Origin: Planctomycetota bacterium
GTDB lineage: Bacteria > Planctomycetota > GCA-002687715 > DRQF01
Assembly (NCBI GenBank): GCA_020639295.1
Contig: JACKGY010000003.1
Location: forward strand, 496,001-560,000
Length of the DNA: 64,000 nucleotides
Reading direction: 5' to 3'
Made by a program: the position numbers and the translations under genes. This document shows, piece by piece, positions 27,543 to 36,278 of the stretch (its first letter is position 1; each line of letters begins with the position of its first letter). The notes below the pieces were generated by a model. That model saw only the letters and a list, made by a program, of their open reading frames with translations. It did no database searches and was not told the origin of the DNA.

Positions 27543-27725
27543 TCAGCCGTCGGCGCGACGAGTCGACGAACGACGGCTGCGGTAGCGGCTCTTCATCACC
27601 TTCTCGTTGTAGATGTCCTTGAAGCGCTCGCACTGCGCCCAGGTGCCGGTGAAGAGCGGCATGGTGTTCTTGATGACCTGGAAGATCTTCTTCCCCTCGT
27701 AGATGCACTCGAACCTGGTTTCCAT
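27543..27725 (-). CDS. 60-residue basic protein of unknown function
   Basis: METRFECIYEGKKIF begins a protein with a compact, mixed N-terminal part (about 1-44, two Cys, aromatic residues) and a very basic tail (SRYRSRRSSTRR). Coding is supported by context: AAGGA and GAGGGA ahead of the ATG, a good promoter candidate at 27866-27894, and a perfect terminator right after the stop. Its base composition is less GC-rich than its neighbours. I do not recognise the family. The basic tail could bind RNA, DNA or ribosomes, which is inference only. Confidence 0.65.
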   Translation of the reverse strand: METRFECIYEGKKIFQVIKNTMPLFTGTWAQCERFKDIYNEKVMKSRYRSRRSSTRRADG

Positions 27726-27865
27726 TCCCTCTTCCTTAGTGAGGCGATCAGCCCTCGCGGGCCGACCGATCTCCCTCGCGCGGCCACCGGTTCACGGCTT
27801 CTCGCGAACCTGGGGCAATGCGTCGTAAGTGGAGATTAGATTGCGAGTTAGGTCGTTCGGGAGGC

Positions 27866-27894
27866 ATCATACAGAGCGGCCTCGCCGCGGGCAA
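27866..27894 (-). promoter_or_regulatory. Candidate promoter of the 60-residue gene
   Basis: Minus strand: TTGCCC (-35), exactly 17 bp, TATGAT (-10, five of six). Start expected near 27859, so the transcript would have a leader of about 134 nt. Confidence 0.55.
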
Positions 27895-28055
27895 GCAAAA
27901 ACTGGGGGAGAAACGCCGCAGCGGGGTCTCGACGCCAGCCCGGAGGCCGCCAACGGGGAATACGCCCCAGATCGCGCCGCGCCGGCCGGAATGAAGACCG
28001 GGGCGAAGGGTCTCCACCCCCCACCCCGGTCCGGTCGCCGGTCGGGCCCCTGCCC

Positions 28056-28086
28056 CGCCGCCGAGGCCCGGTCGGGCCCCGCGGCG
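28056..28086 (-). terminator. GC-rich hairpin after the beta-oxidation operon
   Basis: CGCCGC/GCGGCG outer pairing encloses GGCCCG/CGGGCC with a 2-nt tip, 10 nt past the stop of the LeuB-type gene. No T-run. A 13-bp direct repeat (CCGGTCGGGCCCC) overlaps it. Confidence 0.35.
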
Positions 28087-28095
28087 TGGCCGGCT

Positions 28096-29160
28096 TCAGG
28101 CCCCCAGCCCTTCCTTCAGCGCGCCGGCGATCAGATCGCCGATCTCGTCGGTCTTGAGACCGCTGCTCGAGGACAGGTCCGGGATGCGGCCCGAGGCGAT
28201 CAGCTCGGTGATGGCGCCGTCGATGGCGGCGGCAGCCCGGGCCTCGCCGACGTGATCGAGCATCATCGAGACGGCGGCCACGGTTGCGATCGGGTTGGCC
28301 TTGTTCTGGCCCTTGTACTTCGGCGCCGAGCCGTGGATGGGCTCGAACATCGAGGTCTTCCCGGGATGGATGTTGCCCGACGCGGCAACGCCCATGCCGC
28401 CCTGCAGGACCGCCCCCAGGTCGGTGATGATGTCACCGAAGAGGTTGGTCGTGACCACGGTATCGAAGGCCTCGGGGTTCTTGATCATCCACATGCAGGC
28501 CGCATCGACGTAGGCGTGATCGGTGGCCACGTCGGGGTACTCGCGCGCGACCTCGGCGAAGACCCGCGTCCAGATCTCCTGCGGACGGATGGCGTTGGCC
28601 TTGTCCACCAGGGTCAGGTGCTTGCGCGGCCGACGCTTCGCGGCCTCGAAGGCATAACGGACGACCCGCTCCACGCCATGGCGCGTGTAGATCATCTCCG
28701 CGATCGCCACCTCCTGCGGGCTGTCCTTCTTGAAGATCCCGCCGACCTGGCAGTAGGCGCCCTCGGTGTTCTCGCGGATGACCAGCATGTCGATGTCGCT
28801 GGCCTTCTTGCCCTTGATCGGGCAGATGTCGTCCGCGGGACACTTGATCGGCCGCAGGTTGACGAAGAGGTCCATCTTGAAGCGGATGCCGGCGATGATG
28901 GCCCGCTCCAGCATGCCGACCTCGATGCGTGGATCGCCGATCGCGCCGAGCAGCAGCGCGTCCATCTCCCGGTACTCGGAGTAGACCGAGTCGGGGTGGG
29001 CCTCGCCGGTGGCGAGGTAGTGCTCCGCCCCCCAGGGATAGTCCTTGGTCTCGAAATCGAAACCGAACTTCTCGGCCGCGACGCGCAGCACCTTGAGGCC
29101 CTCGTCGACGACTTCCGGCCCGATGCCGTCGCCACCGATGACGCCGATCTTGTAGGTCAT
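28096..29160 (-). CDS. leuB: Isopropylmalate/isocitrate-family dehydrogenase (LeuB-type)
   Basis: A 354-residue beta-decarboxylating dehydrogenase. Motifs: GVIGGDGIGPEVV at the N-terminus, LLLGAIGDPRIEVGMLER and VNLRPIKC (substrate Arg), VIRENTEG, and the metal site NLFGDIITDLGA; FEPIHGSAPKYKG near the NAD site. 3-Isopropylmalate dehydrogenase (leucine synthesis) is the best match, but it sits at the end of a beta-oxidation block rather than with leu genes. Tartrate or other malate-type dehydrogenases of the family remain possible. It starts 33 bp after the thiolase stop, on the same strand. Confidence 0.75.
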   Translation of the reverse strand: MTYKIGVIGGDGIGPEVVDEGLKVLRVAAEKFGFDFETKDYPWGAEHYLATGEAHPDSVYSEYREMDALLLGAIGDPRIEVGMLERAIIAGIRFKMDLFVNLRPIKCPADDICPIKGKKASDIDMLVIRENTEGAYCQVGGIFKKDSPQEVAIAEMIYTRHGVERVVRYAFEAAKRRPRKHLTLVDKANAIRPQEIWTRVFAEVAREYPDVATDHAYVDAACMWMIKNPEAFDTVVTTNLFGDIITDLGAVLQGGMGVAASGNIHPGKTSMFEPIHGSAPKYKGQNKANPIATVAAVSMMLDHVGEARAAAAIDGAITELIASGRIPDLSSSSGLKTDEIGDLIAGALKEGLGA

Positions 29161-29192
29161 CTGTTCACCTTTCCGGACCCTCGGGTCCCTGT

Positions 29193-30398
29193 TCAGCCTT
29201 CACGCTCGATGAGCATGGCAATGCCCTGGCCGCCGCCGATGCAGGCCGCGGCGATTCCGTAGCGAGCGCCGCGGCGCTCGAGTTCGTGGACGAGTGTCAG
29301 CGCCAGGCGGGTGCCCGTGGCCCCCAGCGGGTGACCGAGCGCGATCGCGCCGCCATTGACGTTGATCCGGTCGCGATCGAGTCCGAGCGCCTTCTCGCAG
29401 GCGAGCAGCTGCGGCGCGAAGGCCTCGTTGATCTCGTAGAGATCGATCTGCTCGGCGCCGACTCCGGTCTTCTCCCAGAGGCCGCGGATCGCCGGTACCG
29501 GCCCGATCGACATCAGCCTGGGATCGACGCCCACGATGCTCCAGCCCCGGATCACCGCCCGGGGCCGGAGGCCACGGAAAAGGGCCTCATCCTCGGTCGC
29601 CAGCACCATGGCCGCCGCGCCGTCGACGATGCCCGACGCATTGCCGGCCGTGACCAGACCGCCCTCGCCGAAGGCGGGTCGAAGCCTGGCCAGCGCCTCG
29701 AGCGTGGTCTCCGGCTTGATGTGGTCGTCGCTGTCCACGACCACCTCGCGCCGGCCCGCCTTCAGGGTCACCGGCGCGATCTCGCCGGCGAAGACTCCAG
29801 CCTTGACCGCCGCCGCGCCGAGCTGGTGGGAACGGAGGGCGAACTCGTCACAGGCTTCACGGCTGACGCCGGCCTCGCGCGCCGCGTTGTCGGCGGTCTG
29901 CGCCATGTAGGTGTCGCAGAAGCTGTCGCGCAGGCCGCTGAACAGGTAGTCGACCATCTTCGGCTCGCTGCCGAAGCGGACGCCGGCCCGCATCTTGTGC
30001 CCGTAGACGCAGAAGGGCGCCTGGGACATGCTCTCCATGCCGCCGGCGACGGTGATCTTCGCCTCGCCGAGCATCATCATCTGGGCCGCGTTCACCATCG
30101 ACTGGAGGCCGCTGCCGCAGATGCGGTTCACGGTCAGGGCCGGAACCTCGATCGGCAGGCCGGCCTTCAGGGCGGCATGGCGGGCGCCGTAGTGGGCGTC
30201 CACCGAGGTCTGCATGGCATTGCCCATGACCACGTGGTCGACGTCCCCGGTGGCGACGCCGGCGTCGGCCAGGGCCGCCGCGATGGCATGACCGCCGAGG
30301 TCGTTGGCCGACAGCTCGGCCAGCTTGCCGTAGCCCGGCGTGCCACAGTACTCGGCCATGGGCGTCCGCTTGCCGCCGAGAATCACGATCTTCTTCAT
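29193..30398 (-). CDS. Acetyl-CoA acyltransferase (thiolase)
   Basis: A 401-residue thiolase (CoA-dependent cleavage of 3-ketoacyl-CoA or its reverse). The nucleophilic cysteine is C94 in VNRICGSGLQS, the conserved NEAFAPQ and the GGAIALGHPLGATG loop are present, and the second cysteine lies in AACIGGGQG. The ATG at 30398 lies 4 bp after the enoyl-CoA hydratase stop, so the two are co-transcribed. Degradative thiolase is favoured by the context. Confidence 0.9.
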   Translation of the reverse strand: MKKIVILGGKRTPMAEYCGTPGYGKLAELSANDLGGHAIAAALADAGVATGDVDHVVMGNAMQTSVDAHYGARHAALKAGLPIEVPALTVNRICGSGLQSMVNAAQMMMLGEAKITVAGGMESMSQAPFCVYGHKMRAGVRFGSEPKMVDYLFSGLRDSFCDTYMAQTADNAAREAGVSREACDEFALRSHQLGAAAVKAGVFAGEIAPVTLKAGRREVVVDSDDHIKPETTLEALARLRPAFGEGGLVTAGNASGIVDGAAAMVLATEDEALFRGLRPRAVIRGWSIVGVDPRLMSIGPVPAIRGLWEKTGVGAEQIDLYEINEAFAPQLLACEKALGLDRDRINVNGGAIALGHPLGATGTRLALTLVHELERRGARYGIAAACIGGGQGIAMLIEREG

Positions 30399-30402
30399 CT
30401 GG

Positions 30403-31197
30403 TCACTTCCCCCGGAAAGTCGCCGCACGCTTGTCGAGGAAGGCGGTCAGGCCTTCCTTCACGTCCTCCGTCGCCCCGACCACGCCGAAGAGGTCGGCCT
30501 CGAGGCGGAGGCCGTCGTCGAGATTGACGTCGAGGCCCCGCACGACGGCGTCGAGAATGAGCCGCCGCGCCACCGGCGCCTTGCCGGCGAGCTTCGCGGC
30601 TAGCGCGAAGGCGGCGTCGAAGAGCTCGGCATCGGGCAGGACGCGATCGACCAGACCGAGTTCGAGCGCTCGGGCGGCATCGACCGGATCGCCACCGAGG
30701 AGCATCTCGAGCGCCCGCCCCTTGCCGATCAGTCGCGGCAGCCGCTGGCTGCCACCGAAGCCGGGGATGATGCCGAGATTGATCTCGGGCTGGCCCATCC
30801 TGGCGCCCGCGGCCGCGTAGCGGATGTGGCAGGCCATGGCGAGCTCGAGCCCACCACCGAGGGCGAAGCCGTTGATCGCCGCGATCACCGGCTTGGAGCA
30901 GCGGTCGATGGCATCGAGGGCGCGCTGCCCGTGCCGCGCGTGATCGCGCAGCTCCAACCCTGACATCCGCGCCATCTCGGCGATGTCCGCGCCGGCCGCG
31001 AAGGCGGGACGCTTGCCGCCCTCACCGCCGGTGAGCAGGGCCGCGCCGAGGGTCGGGTCGGCGTCGAAGGCCTCGAAGGCCGCGCGCAGCTCGGCCAGGG
31101 TGTCGGCGGAGAGCGCGTTCAGGACCTCGGGGCGGGCGATCCGGACCACGAAGACGCCGTCACGCTTCTCGACCTGGATGTTGCGAAGTTCGCTCAT
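30403..31197 (-). CDS. Enoyl-CoA hydratase
   Basis: A 264-residue crotonase. The oxyanion-hole segments AFAAGADIAEM and GFALGGGLELAM and both catalytic acids (E118 in GGGLELA and E138 in QPEINLG) are present, so hydration of trans-2-enoyl-CoA is expected. GGSQRLPRLIG after the second acid is typical of short-chain hydratases. It sits 5 bp after the cyclophilin stop and 4 bp before the thiolase. Confidence 0.92.
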   Translation of the reverse strand: MSELRNIQVEKRDGVFVVRIARPEVLNALSADTLAELRAAFEAFDADPTLGAALLTGGEGGKRPAFAAGADIAEMARMSGLELRDHARHGQRALDAIDRCSKPVIAAINGFALGGGLELAMACHIRYAAAGARMGQPEINLGIIPGFGGSQRLPRLIGKGRALEMLLGGDPVDAARALELGLVDRVLPDAELFDAAFALAAKLAGKAPVARRLILDAVVRGLDVNLDDGLRLEADLFGVVGATEDVKEGLTAFLDKRAATFRGK

Positions 31198-31202
31198 GGC
31201 AC

Positions 31203-31664
31203 TCAGCTCACCTTGAAGGACTCGATCTTGACCTCGGTCTGCGGCCGGTCGTTGCGATCACGCGGCACCGAGGCGATGGCATCGGCCACGTCCTGGCCGC
31301 TGGTGACCTTGCCGTAGGCGGTGTACTGGCGGTTGAGGTGAGGGGCATCGTCGGTGCAGATGAAGAACTGCGAGCCGGCGCTGTCCGGGTCGGCCGAACG
31401 GGCCGCGCCCAGGACGCCCTTGGCGAAGGTGGCGTCGTTGAACTCGGCCTTGACCCGCCAGCCCGGGCCACCACGACCGCTGCCCTCGGGGCAACCGCCC
31501 TGGATCATGAACCCGGGGATGACGCGGTGGAAGATCAGGCCGTCGTAGAAGCCGTCGTCGGCCAGCTTCTTCAGGTTCTCGACGTGCTTCGGCGCCTTGT
31601 CGGCCCAGAGTTCCAGTTCGATCGTGCCCATGTTGGTGACGATCGTCGCCTTGTTCGCGGTCAT
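31203..31664 (-). CDS. Cyclophilin-type peptidyl-prolyl isomerase
   Basis: A 153-residue cyclophilin without signal peptide, so cytoplasmic. Catalytic-site motifs FHRVIPGFMIQGG, AGSQFFICTDDAPHLNRQY and FGKV-like AYGKVTSGQDV are present. AAGGAG lies upstream of ATG 31664. It is placed between a thiolase and enoyl-CoA hydratase with short spacing, an odd position for a folding factor. Confidence 0.93.
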   Translation of the reverse strand: MTANKATIVTNMGTIELELWADKAPKHVENLKKLADDGFYDGLIFHRVIPGFMIQGGCPEGSGRGGPGWRVKAEFNDATFAKGVLGAARSADPDSAGSQFFICTDDAPHLNRQYTAYGKVTSGQDVADAIASVPRDRNDRPQTEVKIESFKVS

Positions 31665-31726
31665 GCTCGTTCTCCTTCTTTGCAGTCGTTTCCGGTCGCG
31701 GCGCCGGGCCGCGGCGGTCGAGTCGT

Positions 31727-32905
31727 TCAGGACCTGATGAAGCTCACGCTCTGCCCCATGCCACCGCTCACGCAGAGGGTGGCGAGACCACGGCCGACGT
31801 CGCGGCGCCGCATCTCGTGGAGCAGGGTCACGGCGATGCGCGCCCCGGTCGCGCCGATCGGATGGCCGAGCGCGATCGCCCCGCCGTTGACGTTGACCTT
31901 CTCGGCGTCGATGCCCCACTCACGGAAGCAGGCCAGGACCTGGGCGGCGAAGGCCTCGTTGAGTTCGATCAGATCGTAGTCCTCGATGCCGATGCCGAGC
32001 TTGTCGTTCAAGCGCGCGGTGGCCGGCACCGGTCCGATGCCCATGAACCGGGGGTCGACGCCGGCGGCGGCCTCGCCGTCGATGAAGGCGAGGACCTCCA
32101 GGCCGCGCCGCCGGGCCTCCTCCTCGCTCATCAGCAGCACGGCGGCGGCGCCGTCCGTGATCCCCGAGCTGTTGCCGGCATGCACGGTGCCGTCGGCGCG
32201 GAAGACCGGCTTCAGCTTGGCCATGGAAGCCACGGTGGTGCCGTCGCGCGGATGCTCGTCGCGATCCACCAGGACGCTGCCCTTGCGGGTCGACACCGTC
32301 ACCGGGATGATCTCGTCCTCGAAGCGGCCGGCGCGGCGGGCCTCCTCGCAGCGGTTCTGCGACAGGGTCGCGTAGTAGTCCTGTTCCTCGCGTTCGATCT
32401 CGAAGCGATCGGCGAGGTTCTCGGCCGTCGCCCCCATCAGCTGGTCGGCCAGCGGGCACTGGAAGCCGTCCTGGTACATGGCGTCGACCAGCGGTGCGTG
32501 ACCCAGGCGGTAGCCGTCGCGGGCGTGCGGCAGGAGGTAGGGCAGACGGCTCATGCTCTCGGTCCCGCCGGCCACCACGATGCCGGCATCGCCGCTCATG
32601 ATCTCGCGCGCGCCGAGGACGATGCTCTTGAGGCCCGAGGCGCAGGCCATGTTCATGGTGTAGGCGATGACCCCGTCCTTGATGCCGGACTTGAGGGCGA
32701 TCTGTCGGGCCGGGTTCGGTCCGCTGCCGGCCTGGCGACCGTTGCCGAAGATGAGCTGGTCGACGTCATCGCCGCTCACCCCCGCCCGTTCCAGCATGGG
32801 CCGGACCACGGCGATGCCGAGCTCGACCGCGCTCAGCGATTCGAGCGCGCCCATGAACTTGCCGATGGGCGTACGGAATGCATGCGTGACGGCCACACGG
32901 GTCAT
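31727..32905 (-). CDS. Acetyl-CoA acyltransferase (thiolase)
   Basis: A 392-residue thiolase. The active-site cysteine is C88 in MNMACASGLKS, with NEAFAAQ, GGAIALGHPIGATGAR and the second cysteine in TLCVSGGMGQ. AGGAG lies about ten bases before ATG 32905. It leads a block of five minus-strand genes; a candidate promoter is at 32958-32985. It is one of three thiolases in the window, which may differ in chain-length preference. Confidence 0.9.
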   Translation of the reverse strand: MTRVAVTHAFRTPIGKFMGALESLSAVELGIAVVRPMLERAGVSGDDVDQLIFGNGRQAGSGPNPARQIALKSGIKDGVIAYTMNMACASGLKSIVLGAREIMSGDAGIVVAGGTESMSRLPYLLPHARDGYRLGHAPLVDAMYQDGFQCPLADQLMGATAENLADRFEIEREEQDYYATLSQNRCEEARRAGRFEDEIIPVTVSTRKGSVLVDRDEHPRDGTTVASMAKLKPVFRADGTVHAGNSSGITDGAAAVLLMSEEEARRRGLEVLAFIDGEAAAGVDPRFMGIGPVPATARLNDKLGIGIEDYDLIELNEAFAAQVLACFREWGIDAEKVNVNGGAIALGHPIGATGARIAVTLLHEMRRRDVGRGLATLCVSGGMGQSVSFIRS

Positions 32906-32957
32906 GGGGATCCGCTCCTGCTTCGGGACTGAGTCGGGACTCGCGCTGGGGCGGCGG

Positions 32958-32985
32958 ACTCTAACACGGCCTCCCCGCCCCTCAA
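32958..32985 (-). promoter_or_regulatory. Candidate promoter of the thiolase-cyclophilin-hydratase block
   Basis: Minus strand: TTGAGG, 16 bp, TAGAGT. Predicted start near 32951, 46 nt before the ATG. Confidence 0.4.
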
Positions 32986-33187
32986 AGCTCCGCCCCGGCC
33001 ACGCCGGCCGTGACGTCGGGCCTGCCGGTGGGCGGCCTCGGCAAGCGCAATTCCCGGCCCGCAGAACGGCCTGGCCCACGCGATCCAGGGGACCGCGCCG
33101 GCCCCGCCGTCCTTTTCGCCTGGGCGATTTGTGTTACATGGTCGGACGGTGCGCCGGCGGGGCGCGCCCGCCAGCCCCGGAGCCTCG

Positions 33188-34105
33188 ATGCGCATCACGA
33201 TCCTCGGAACCAGCTCGGCCACGCCGACCTTCAAGCGGGCCCTGTCCGCCACCTTGGTCGAGCGCGAGGGCGAGTCCTTCCTGTTCGATTGCGGCGAGGG
33301 AACCCAGTACCAGCTGATGCGCGCCGGCGCCCGCCGCGGACGGCTCGGGACGATCCTGGTCACCCACCTCCACGGCGATCATTACTACGGGCTCCCGGGC
33401 CTTCTGTCCTCGCTGGGGTTGAACCAGCGGGAGCAGGCCCTGCAGGTCATCGGCCCGGCCGGCATCGGCCGCTTCGTCGACTTCATCCAGAACTTCCCCC
33501 GTCGCTTCTCGCTGCCCTTCGAGCTGACCTGCCGCGAGCTGCCCACCGGCTTCGAGGGCGTGGTCCTGGAGACCGACGAGCTGCGCATCGTCAGCGCCCC
33601 CCTCGACCACCGTCTGCCGACCCAGGGTTACCGCCTCGAGGAGAAGCCGCGACCCGGCTCCTTCGACGCCGCCCGCGCCGACGAGCTGGGCATTCCCTTC
33701 GGCCCGGAACGCGGTCGCCTGATCCGCGGCGAGACGATCACCCTGGCCGACGGCCGGGTGATCGAACCCGCCGATCTCGTCGGCCCGCCGCGCCCGGGAC
33801 GGTCCTTCGCCTACTGCACGGACACGCGGCTCTGCCTCGGCGCCAAGCGGCTGGCCCAGGACGTCGATCTCCTGCTCCATGAAGCGACCTATGGCGAGGA
33901 GTTCTGGCAGCTCGCCGAGGAACGTCGTCACAGCACGATCCGTCAGGCCGCGGTGCTGGCCAGGGCGGCGGGCGCGCGCACCTTCGTGGCGACGCACTTC
34001 TCGACCCGCTACGACCGCGAGAAGATCAAGGAACTGGAGGACGAGGCCCGCGCCGTGCTGCCGGATGCGATCCTCGCCACCGACCTCATGACCATCGAGA
34101 TCTGA
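33188..34105 (+). CDS. rnz: Ribonuclease Z (tRNA 3' endonuclease)
   Basis: A 305-residue MBL-fold nuclease that trims tRNA 3' trailers, fitting a genome in which at least tRNA-Val lacks an encoded CCA. The zinc motif is complete: H60-L-H62-G-D64-H65, with FDCGEGTQYQLMRAG before it, and the later ligands in YCTDTR, LLHEATY and ATHFSTRY. I start at ATG 33188 because MRITILGTSSATPT is the usual N-terminus. It is transcribed against its neighbours and separates the two beta-oxidation blocks. Confidence 0.94.
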   Translation: MRITILGTSSATPTFKRALSATLVEREGESFLFDCGEGTQYQLMRAGARRGRLGTILVTHLHGDHYYGLPGLLSSLGLNQREQALQVIGPAGIGRFVDFIQNFPRRFSLPFELTCRELPTGFEGVVLETDELRIVSAPLDHRLPTQGYRLEEKPRPGSFDAARADELGIPFGPERGRLIRGETITLADGRVIEPADLVGPPRPGRSFAYCTDTRLCLGAKRLAQDVDLLLHEATYGEEFWQLAEERRHSTIRQAAVLARAAGARTFVATHFSTRYDREKIKELEDEARAVLPDAILATDLMTIEI

Positions 34106-34157
34106 GGGCCGCGTCGGCCCGACTCAGCGGGCGCGGGCCGGCGCCGGGAGGCACGGC

Positions 34158-35015
34158 TCAGGCCGGATGCTGGAGCAGCACCTCGCTGCCGAGGCCGCCG
34201 GGGGCGCGCACCGAGCCCGAGAGCATCGCGGCGGCGACCTGGGCGTCGTGCGAGAAGAAGCAGACCCACTGGTTGTGGGCGGCCCGGGCCAGCCATTCCG
34301 CCTTCTTCTCCATCGTCACCAGCGGCATCAGGTCGAGCGCGCTGACCACGTTCAGCGGCAGGTGCCACAGGCTCGGCACCAGGTCGCCGAAGAAGATGCC
34401 GCCCTCGTTCTCGGAGTCGATGACCACGATCTGGTGGTGCTCGGTATGACCGCCGGTCATGTGCACCCAGAGTCCGGGCAGGAGCTGGAGGTCGCCGTCG
34501 ATCAGCTCGAGCTGCTGATGCCAGAGCAGCGCCTCGTAGTTTTCCTTGTTGTAGAGGCCGCGGGTCCGCAGGTTGGCGTGGATGCCGTTCTCCCATTCGC
34601 CCTGCTGGATGACCACCCGGGCACGAGGGAAGGTCGGCTCGAGGGCGCCCTCCTCGCCGATCCGGGTCAGGCCACCGGCCGAGGCGAAGTGCAGATGGGT
34701 CATCACGACGATGTCGATCGCGGACCGGTCGAGACCGACGGTCTCGAGCAACCCGTCGATGCGCGCGGCGCGGCTGATGCCCTCCTGGACCTCGACCTCG
34801 TCGGAGAGCTTGTCGCCCAGGCCGCAGTCGATGAGCATGTTCTTGCCGTGCCCCTGGACCAGGAACAGACCGAGGCTGAAGGGGATGAGGTTGTTCTCGT
34901 CCGGAGCCGCCAGGCGGGACCACTGGACGCGCGGAATGCAGCCGAAGCTGACCCCGCCATCGCGCAGGATCCGGCCCTCGTAGAGCGGAACGACGAAGTA
35001 CTTGCCGATCTTCAT
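34158..35015 (-). CDS. MBL-fold hydrolase with altered metal motif
   Basis: A 285-residue metallo-beta-lactamase-fold protein. The first metal motif reads THLHFASAGG: H107 and H109 remain, but the Asp and His of HxHxDH are A111 and S112. H190 (GGHTEHH), D211 (FFGDL) and H256 (FFSHD) are kept. One metal site could therefore be intact and the second weakened. The nearest functional analogues are lactonase-like MBL proteins with THLHFDHAGG, but the substrate is unknown. It could be the last gene of the acyl-CoA dehydrogenase operon (126-bp gap). Confidence 0.8.
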   Translation of the reverse strand: MKIGKYFVVPLYEGRILRDGGVSFGCIPRVQWSRLAAPDENNLIPFSLGLFLVQGHGKNMLIDCGLGDKLSDEVEVQEGISRAARIDGLLETVGLDRSAIDIVVMTHLHFASAGGLTRIGEEGALEPTFPRARVVIQQGEWENGIHANLRTRGLYNKENYEALLWHQQLELIDGDLQLLPGLWVHMTGGHTEHHQIVVIDSENEGGIFFGDLVPSLWHLPLNVVSALDLMPLVTMEKKAEWLARAAHNQWVCFFSHDAQVAAAMLSGSVRAPGGLGSEVLLQHPA

Positions 35016-35141
35016 CCGGTTGGCTCCAGGGACAGCGACGACGGACCGATCCGTCGTCCGGGCCGGCGGCACCACTCATGCGAGCGGCCGCCGCTCAGCC
35101 TCGGACCGCGATCCTACCGGCCACGCCGGTTTTGAGGAAGG

Positions 35142-36278
35142 TCACTCGGGCAGGATCCGCGCCGCGATCGCGCAGCGGGTGGCGGCGTCGCCACCGAGGG
35201 CGAGCGCGACGTAACGCGCGTCCCGGTACAGGCGTTCGGCCGGATACTCCTGGCTGTAGCCGTAGCCGCCGTAGACCTGGAGGACGTCGTCGGCCGCCTT
35301 CATCGCGAATTCACCGGCCAGGGTCTTGGCGATGCGCGCGAGCTGCGCGACGTCGGCGCCCTCGTCGAGGCCGCGCGCCGCCGAGAACACCAGGTTCAGC
35401 ACCGCGGCCTGACCGATCTCGGCGGTGGCCAGACGCTCGCGCATCGCCTCGAAGTCGGCGATCGGCCGACGGAACTGCTGGCGTTCGGTGGCGTAGCGGG
35501 CCCCGCAATCGCGCGCGGCCTGCATGATGCCGACGCCGATCGAGGCCAACGCGATCATCAGCCGCGTGGCGGTCTCCTCGAGGAGGCCGGCGGCCTCGCC
35601 GGCCAGGCCTACCCGCCGCGACATCGGCAGTTCGAGACCATCGAAACGGAGACTGCGCGCCGCGACGCCGCGCATGCCGAGACGGTCGAGGGGCGCGCCC
35701 AGGACCAGGCCCGCGGCATCCGCCGGAACCACGACCGCCGAGATGCCGGCGCCCTCGCGGGCGAAGACCAGGAACTCGCTGGCGTCGGCCGGGCCGACGA
35801 CGTTCTCCTTGACGCCGTCGAGCACGAGCTTGCCGTCGCGTTCGGTCAGCGTGGCCGAGATCGCCGCGGCGTCGAAGCCGCCCTCGCCCTCGAAGGCGGC
35901 CAGCGCAGCCATCGCCGTGCCGGTGGCGGCGGCCTCGAAGACGCTCGTCTCGGCGCAACCACCGCGGGCGATCGGCTCGAGGAAGCCCGAGCACTGCAGG
36001 ACCACGTGGAGCGCGCAGGTGGCCGAGGCGCGCGCCATCTCGATCAGGGCGGCATGGTAGCTCGCCTGATCGAAACCGGCCCCACCCTGCTCCTCGGGGA
36101 TGCAGATGGCCAGGAGTCCCAGTTCGGCGATCTGCTCGAGCACCTCGGGCGCGATCTCGGCCGCGTGGTCGATCGACTCGGCGCGTCCGATCAGCTCGCC
36201 GGCGCAGAAGACCTCGACCGAGTCGAGGATCATGCGCTGATCCTCGTTCAGGGCCGGAAACAGGTAATGCAAGCTCAT
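35142..36278 (-). CDS. Acyl-CoA dehydrogenase-like subunit lacking catalytic Glu
   Basis: A 378-residue acyl-CoA dehydrogenase homologue: IPEEQGGAGFDQASYHA, RQQFRRPIADFEAMRERLA and VYGGYGYSQEYPAERLYRDA are clear. The catalytic base, normally Glu in YEGT, aligns with L361 in VALALGG; the alternative base position used by isovaleryl-type enzymes appears to be Thr. The FAD segment is also less conserved (no EPGAGSD). It begins with TGATG overlap on the complete acyl-CoA dehydrogenase gene. In actinobacterial steroid catabolism, paired dehydrogenases form alpha2beta2 enzymes in which one subunit lacks the base; I infer the same here. Confidence 0.82.
   Translation of the reverse strand: MSLHYLFPALNEDQRMILDSVEVFCAGELIGRAESIDHAAEIAPEVLEQIAELGLLAICIPEEQGGAGFDQASYHAALIEMARASATCALHVVLQCSGFLEPIARGGCAETSVFEAAATGTAMAALAAFEGEGGFDAAAISATLTERDGKLVLDGVKENVVGPADASEFLVFAREGAGISAVVVPADAAGLVLGAPLDRLGMRGVAARSLRFDGLELPMSRRVGLAGEAAGLLEETATRLMIALASIGVGIMQAARDCGARYATERQQFRRPIADFEAMRERLATAEIGQAAVLNLVFSAARGLDEGADVAQLARIAKTLAGEFAMKAADDVLQVYGGYGYSQEYPAERLYRDARYVALALGGDAATRCAIAARILPE

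Larger units (their letters stand above)
27726..28095. other. 370-bp intergenic region with leader of the 60-residue gene
   Basis: This holds the promoter (27866-27894), a leader of roughly 134 nt for the small gene, and a terminator-like hairpin at 28056-28086 for the beta-oxidation operon. I see no further gene. Confidence 0.5.

Noticed and set aside
28044..28080. Short direct repeat as a mobile-element footprint
   Set aside because: The 13-bp repeat lies within a GC-rich hairpin and has no associated element.
35142..36278. Treating the second acyl-CoA dehydrogenase as a pseudogene
   Set aside because: The frame is intact, of normal length, has conserved structural motifs and is translationally coupled; loss of the base alone fits a functional non-catalytic subunit.
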